The notes beneath the pieces were generated by a model. It was not told the origin of the DNA and ran no database searches. It saw only the letters and a program-made list of their open reading frames with translations. From the NCBI RefSeq assembly GCF_000336935.1, contig NZ_AOME01000051.1, forward strand, positions 224,919-288,918: a stretch of 64,000 nucleotides of DNA, given 5' to 3'. The stretch's first letter is position 1; every line of letters begins with the position of its first letter. The position numbers and the translations under genes are program-made. This DNA comes from Halococcus salifodinae DSM 8989. Lineage in GTDB: Archaea > Halobacteriota > Halobacteria > Halobacteriales > Halococcaceae. Positions 62,828 to 64,000 of this stretch are shown one piece after another.

Positions 62828-64000
62828 ATGAGCGAGCCGGAAACACAGGAACTCGGCATCACCGAGTCGAAGGAGCACAGCCCCGGCGAGTGGTACGCCG
62901 AAGTCGTCCAGAAGGCGGGTCTCGCGGACTACGCCCCGATGGGCGGGTTCATCGTCACGCGCCCTCGCGGGTACGCGCTCTGGGAACGCATTCAGGACCA
63001 TCTCGACGGCTGGTTCAAAGAGACGGGGGTGGAGAACACCTACTTCCCCATGTTCATCCCTGAGAGCTACCTCGAACGCGAGAAGGAGATCGTCGAGGGG
63101 TTCGACCCCGAGGTGGCGTGGGTGACCCAGGCCGGCAGCGACGAACTCGACGAGCGCCTCGCGGTCCGCCCCACCAGCGAGTCGATCATCACGCCGTTCA
63201 TGAGCCAGTGGATCAGGAGCCACCGCGATCTCCCGATGCGGCTGAATCAGTGGTGTTCGGTGGTCCGCTGGGAAGCAACGGATACGAAGCCGTTCATCCG
63301 GACCAAGGAGTTCCTCTGGCAGGAGGGCCACACCGCCCATCGCGACGAGGAGAGCGCGTGGGAGGAGACGATGCTCCGCCTCGACCAGTACCGTCGGGTC
63401 CACGAGGAAGTACTCGCGCTCCCCGTCCTCGAAGGTCGAAAGCCCGAACACGACAAGTTCCCCGGCGCGCACACCACCGCGGCGATCGAATCGCTGATGC
63501 CCGACGGCAAGGCACTCCAGTCCGCGACCAGTCACTACCTGGGTGATGGGTTCGCCGAGGCGTTCGACGTGACCTACGTCGACGAGGACGAGAACGAGCA
63601 CGTCGCCCACACCGCCTCGTGGGGGCTGTCGTGGCGCGCACTCGGCGGGATGATCATGACCCACTCGGACGATCAGGGACTCAGCCTCCCCCCGACGCTC
63701 GCGCCCGAACAGGTCGTCATCGTCCCGATCTGGCAGGAAGACACCCGTGACGAGGTGCTCGAATACGCCGCCGACCTCGCCGCCGAACTCGACGAGGCGG
63801 ACGTTCGAGTGGAGCTCGACGATCGCGACGAGCGCAATCCCGGCTTCAAGTTCAACGAGTGGGAGCTGAAGGGCGTCCCGCTCCGGATCGAGATCGGGCC
63901 GAACGAGGTCCAGAGTGATGAGGCGACCGTCGTCCACCGCCCCGACGGTGAGTCCGCGGTCGAGGACCGTGAGGGGATCGTCGAGGCGGTCAGCGACCAC
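62828..64000 (+). CDS. proS: Prolyl-tRNA synthetase, archaeal/eukaryotic type (3' truncated by the window end)
   Basis: 391 codons of the gene are present, with no stop before base 64000. Class II motifs are clear: motif 1 region GFIVTRPRGYALWERI, motif 2 around LAVRPTSESIITPFMSQWIRSH with the RWE strand VVRWE, and KPFIRTKEFLWQEGHTAH. Motif 3 is in ASWGLSWRALGGMIMTHSDDQGLSLPP. The anticodon domain begins with QVVIVPIW. The short archaeal form lacks the editing insertion of bacterial ProRS. It charges tRNA-Pro. ATG 62828 gives the family start; the promoter is shared with the divergent TRAP operon. Confidence 0.96.
   Translation, partial: MSEPETQELGITESKEHSPGEWYAEVVQKAGLADYAPMGGFIVTRPRGYALWERIQDHLDGWFKETGVENTYFPMFIPESYLEREKEIVEGFDPEVAWVTQAGSDELDERLAVRPTSESIITPFMSQWIRSHRDLPMRLNQWCSVVRWEATDTKPFIRTKEFLWQEGHTAHRDEESAWEETMLRLDQYRRVHEEVLALPVLEGRKPEHDKFPGAHTTAAIESLMPDGKALQSATSHYLGDGFAEAFDVTYVDEDENEHVAHTASWGLSWRALGGMIMTHSDDQGLSLPPTLAPEQVVIVPIWQEDTRDEVLEYAADLAAELDEADVRVELDDRDERNPGFKFNEWELKGVPLRIEIGPNEVQSDEATVVHRPDGESAVEDREGIVEAVSDH

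Overview
The window is a haloarchaeal chromosome contig, most likely from Halococcus or a close relative. The genus is an inference. The base composition is GC-rich and the proteins are strongly acidic. Diagnostic archaeal genes are present: RPA with RPA-associated protein, a CDC48-type AAA ATPase, GHMP-type shikimate kinase, the KH/beta-CASP nuclease aCPSF1 (FttA), an Lhr-like helicase, an amphi-Trp protein and archaeal ProS. Many genes appear leaderless, with a TATA-like element 22-33 nt before the start codon. The first 36 bases are not genomic; they are a Nextera/Tn5 library adapter. Both ends cut genes: an amino-acid permease at the left and prolyl-tRNA synthetase at the right.

Layout. 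0-5.7 kb: permease with USP domains, Lrp-type regulator, a frameshifted DUF368 gene and an S9 peptidase. 5.8-10.7 kb: Sir2 deacylase and the RPA1-RPAP-phosphoesterase operon. 10.7-12.3 kb: an AT-rich insert carrying a DUF2332 gene next to a PH-domain gene remnant. 12.3-23.5 kb: Lhr-like helicase, ASST-like protein, ArsR-type regulator, CDC48-type ATPase, small proteins, shikimate kinase/chorismate mutase and an AbrB-PIN pair. 23.7-29.9 kb: SurE, nucleoside hydrolase, Rsm22, prephenate dehydrogenase and an M24 peptidase. 29.9-31.6 kb: an AT-rich insert with an HNH-type protein and a small partner. 31.6-42.2 kb: aroA, a phosphodiesterase, aroC, a sodium:solute symporter operon, an acyl-CoA synthetase and small regulators. 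42.2-50.1 kb: tRNA-Ser(UGA) with a duplicated 3' end, then genes for a probable polyprenyl-linked sugar pathway (GT-C-like protein, LPG-type membrane protein, PHP, UbiA/DPPR-synthase-like, epimerase, HAD and MDR dehydrogenase). 50.1-55 kb: two intergenic hairpin arrays around DUF371, nth and dsbB, then aCPSF1. 55.3-64 kb: ABC exporter, TAXI-TRAP transporter operon and proS.

Five aromatic amino-acid biosynthesis genes (aroK, chorismate mutase, tyrA, aroA, aroC) lie within 14 kb. The strongest candidate for something undescribed is a family of intergenic elements at four loci (29.98, 34.3, 50.1-50.7 and 52.76-53.07 kb). They consist of perfect hairpins of 7-12 bp, nearly all with a three-base loop closed by C-G. 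Most loops read C-GNA-G on one strand, the class of ultra-stable DNA triloops. Pairs of elements keep the same flanks while the stems differ with compensating changes on both arms.
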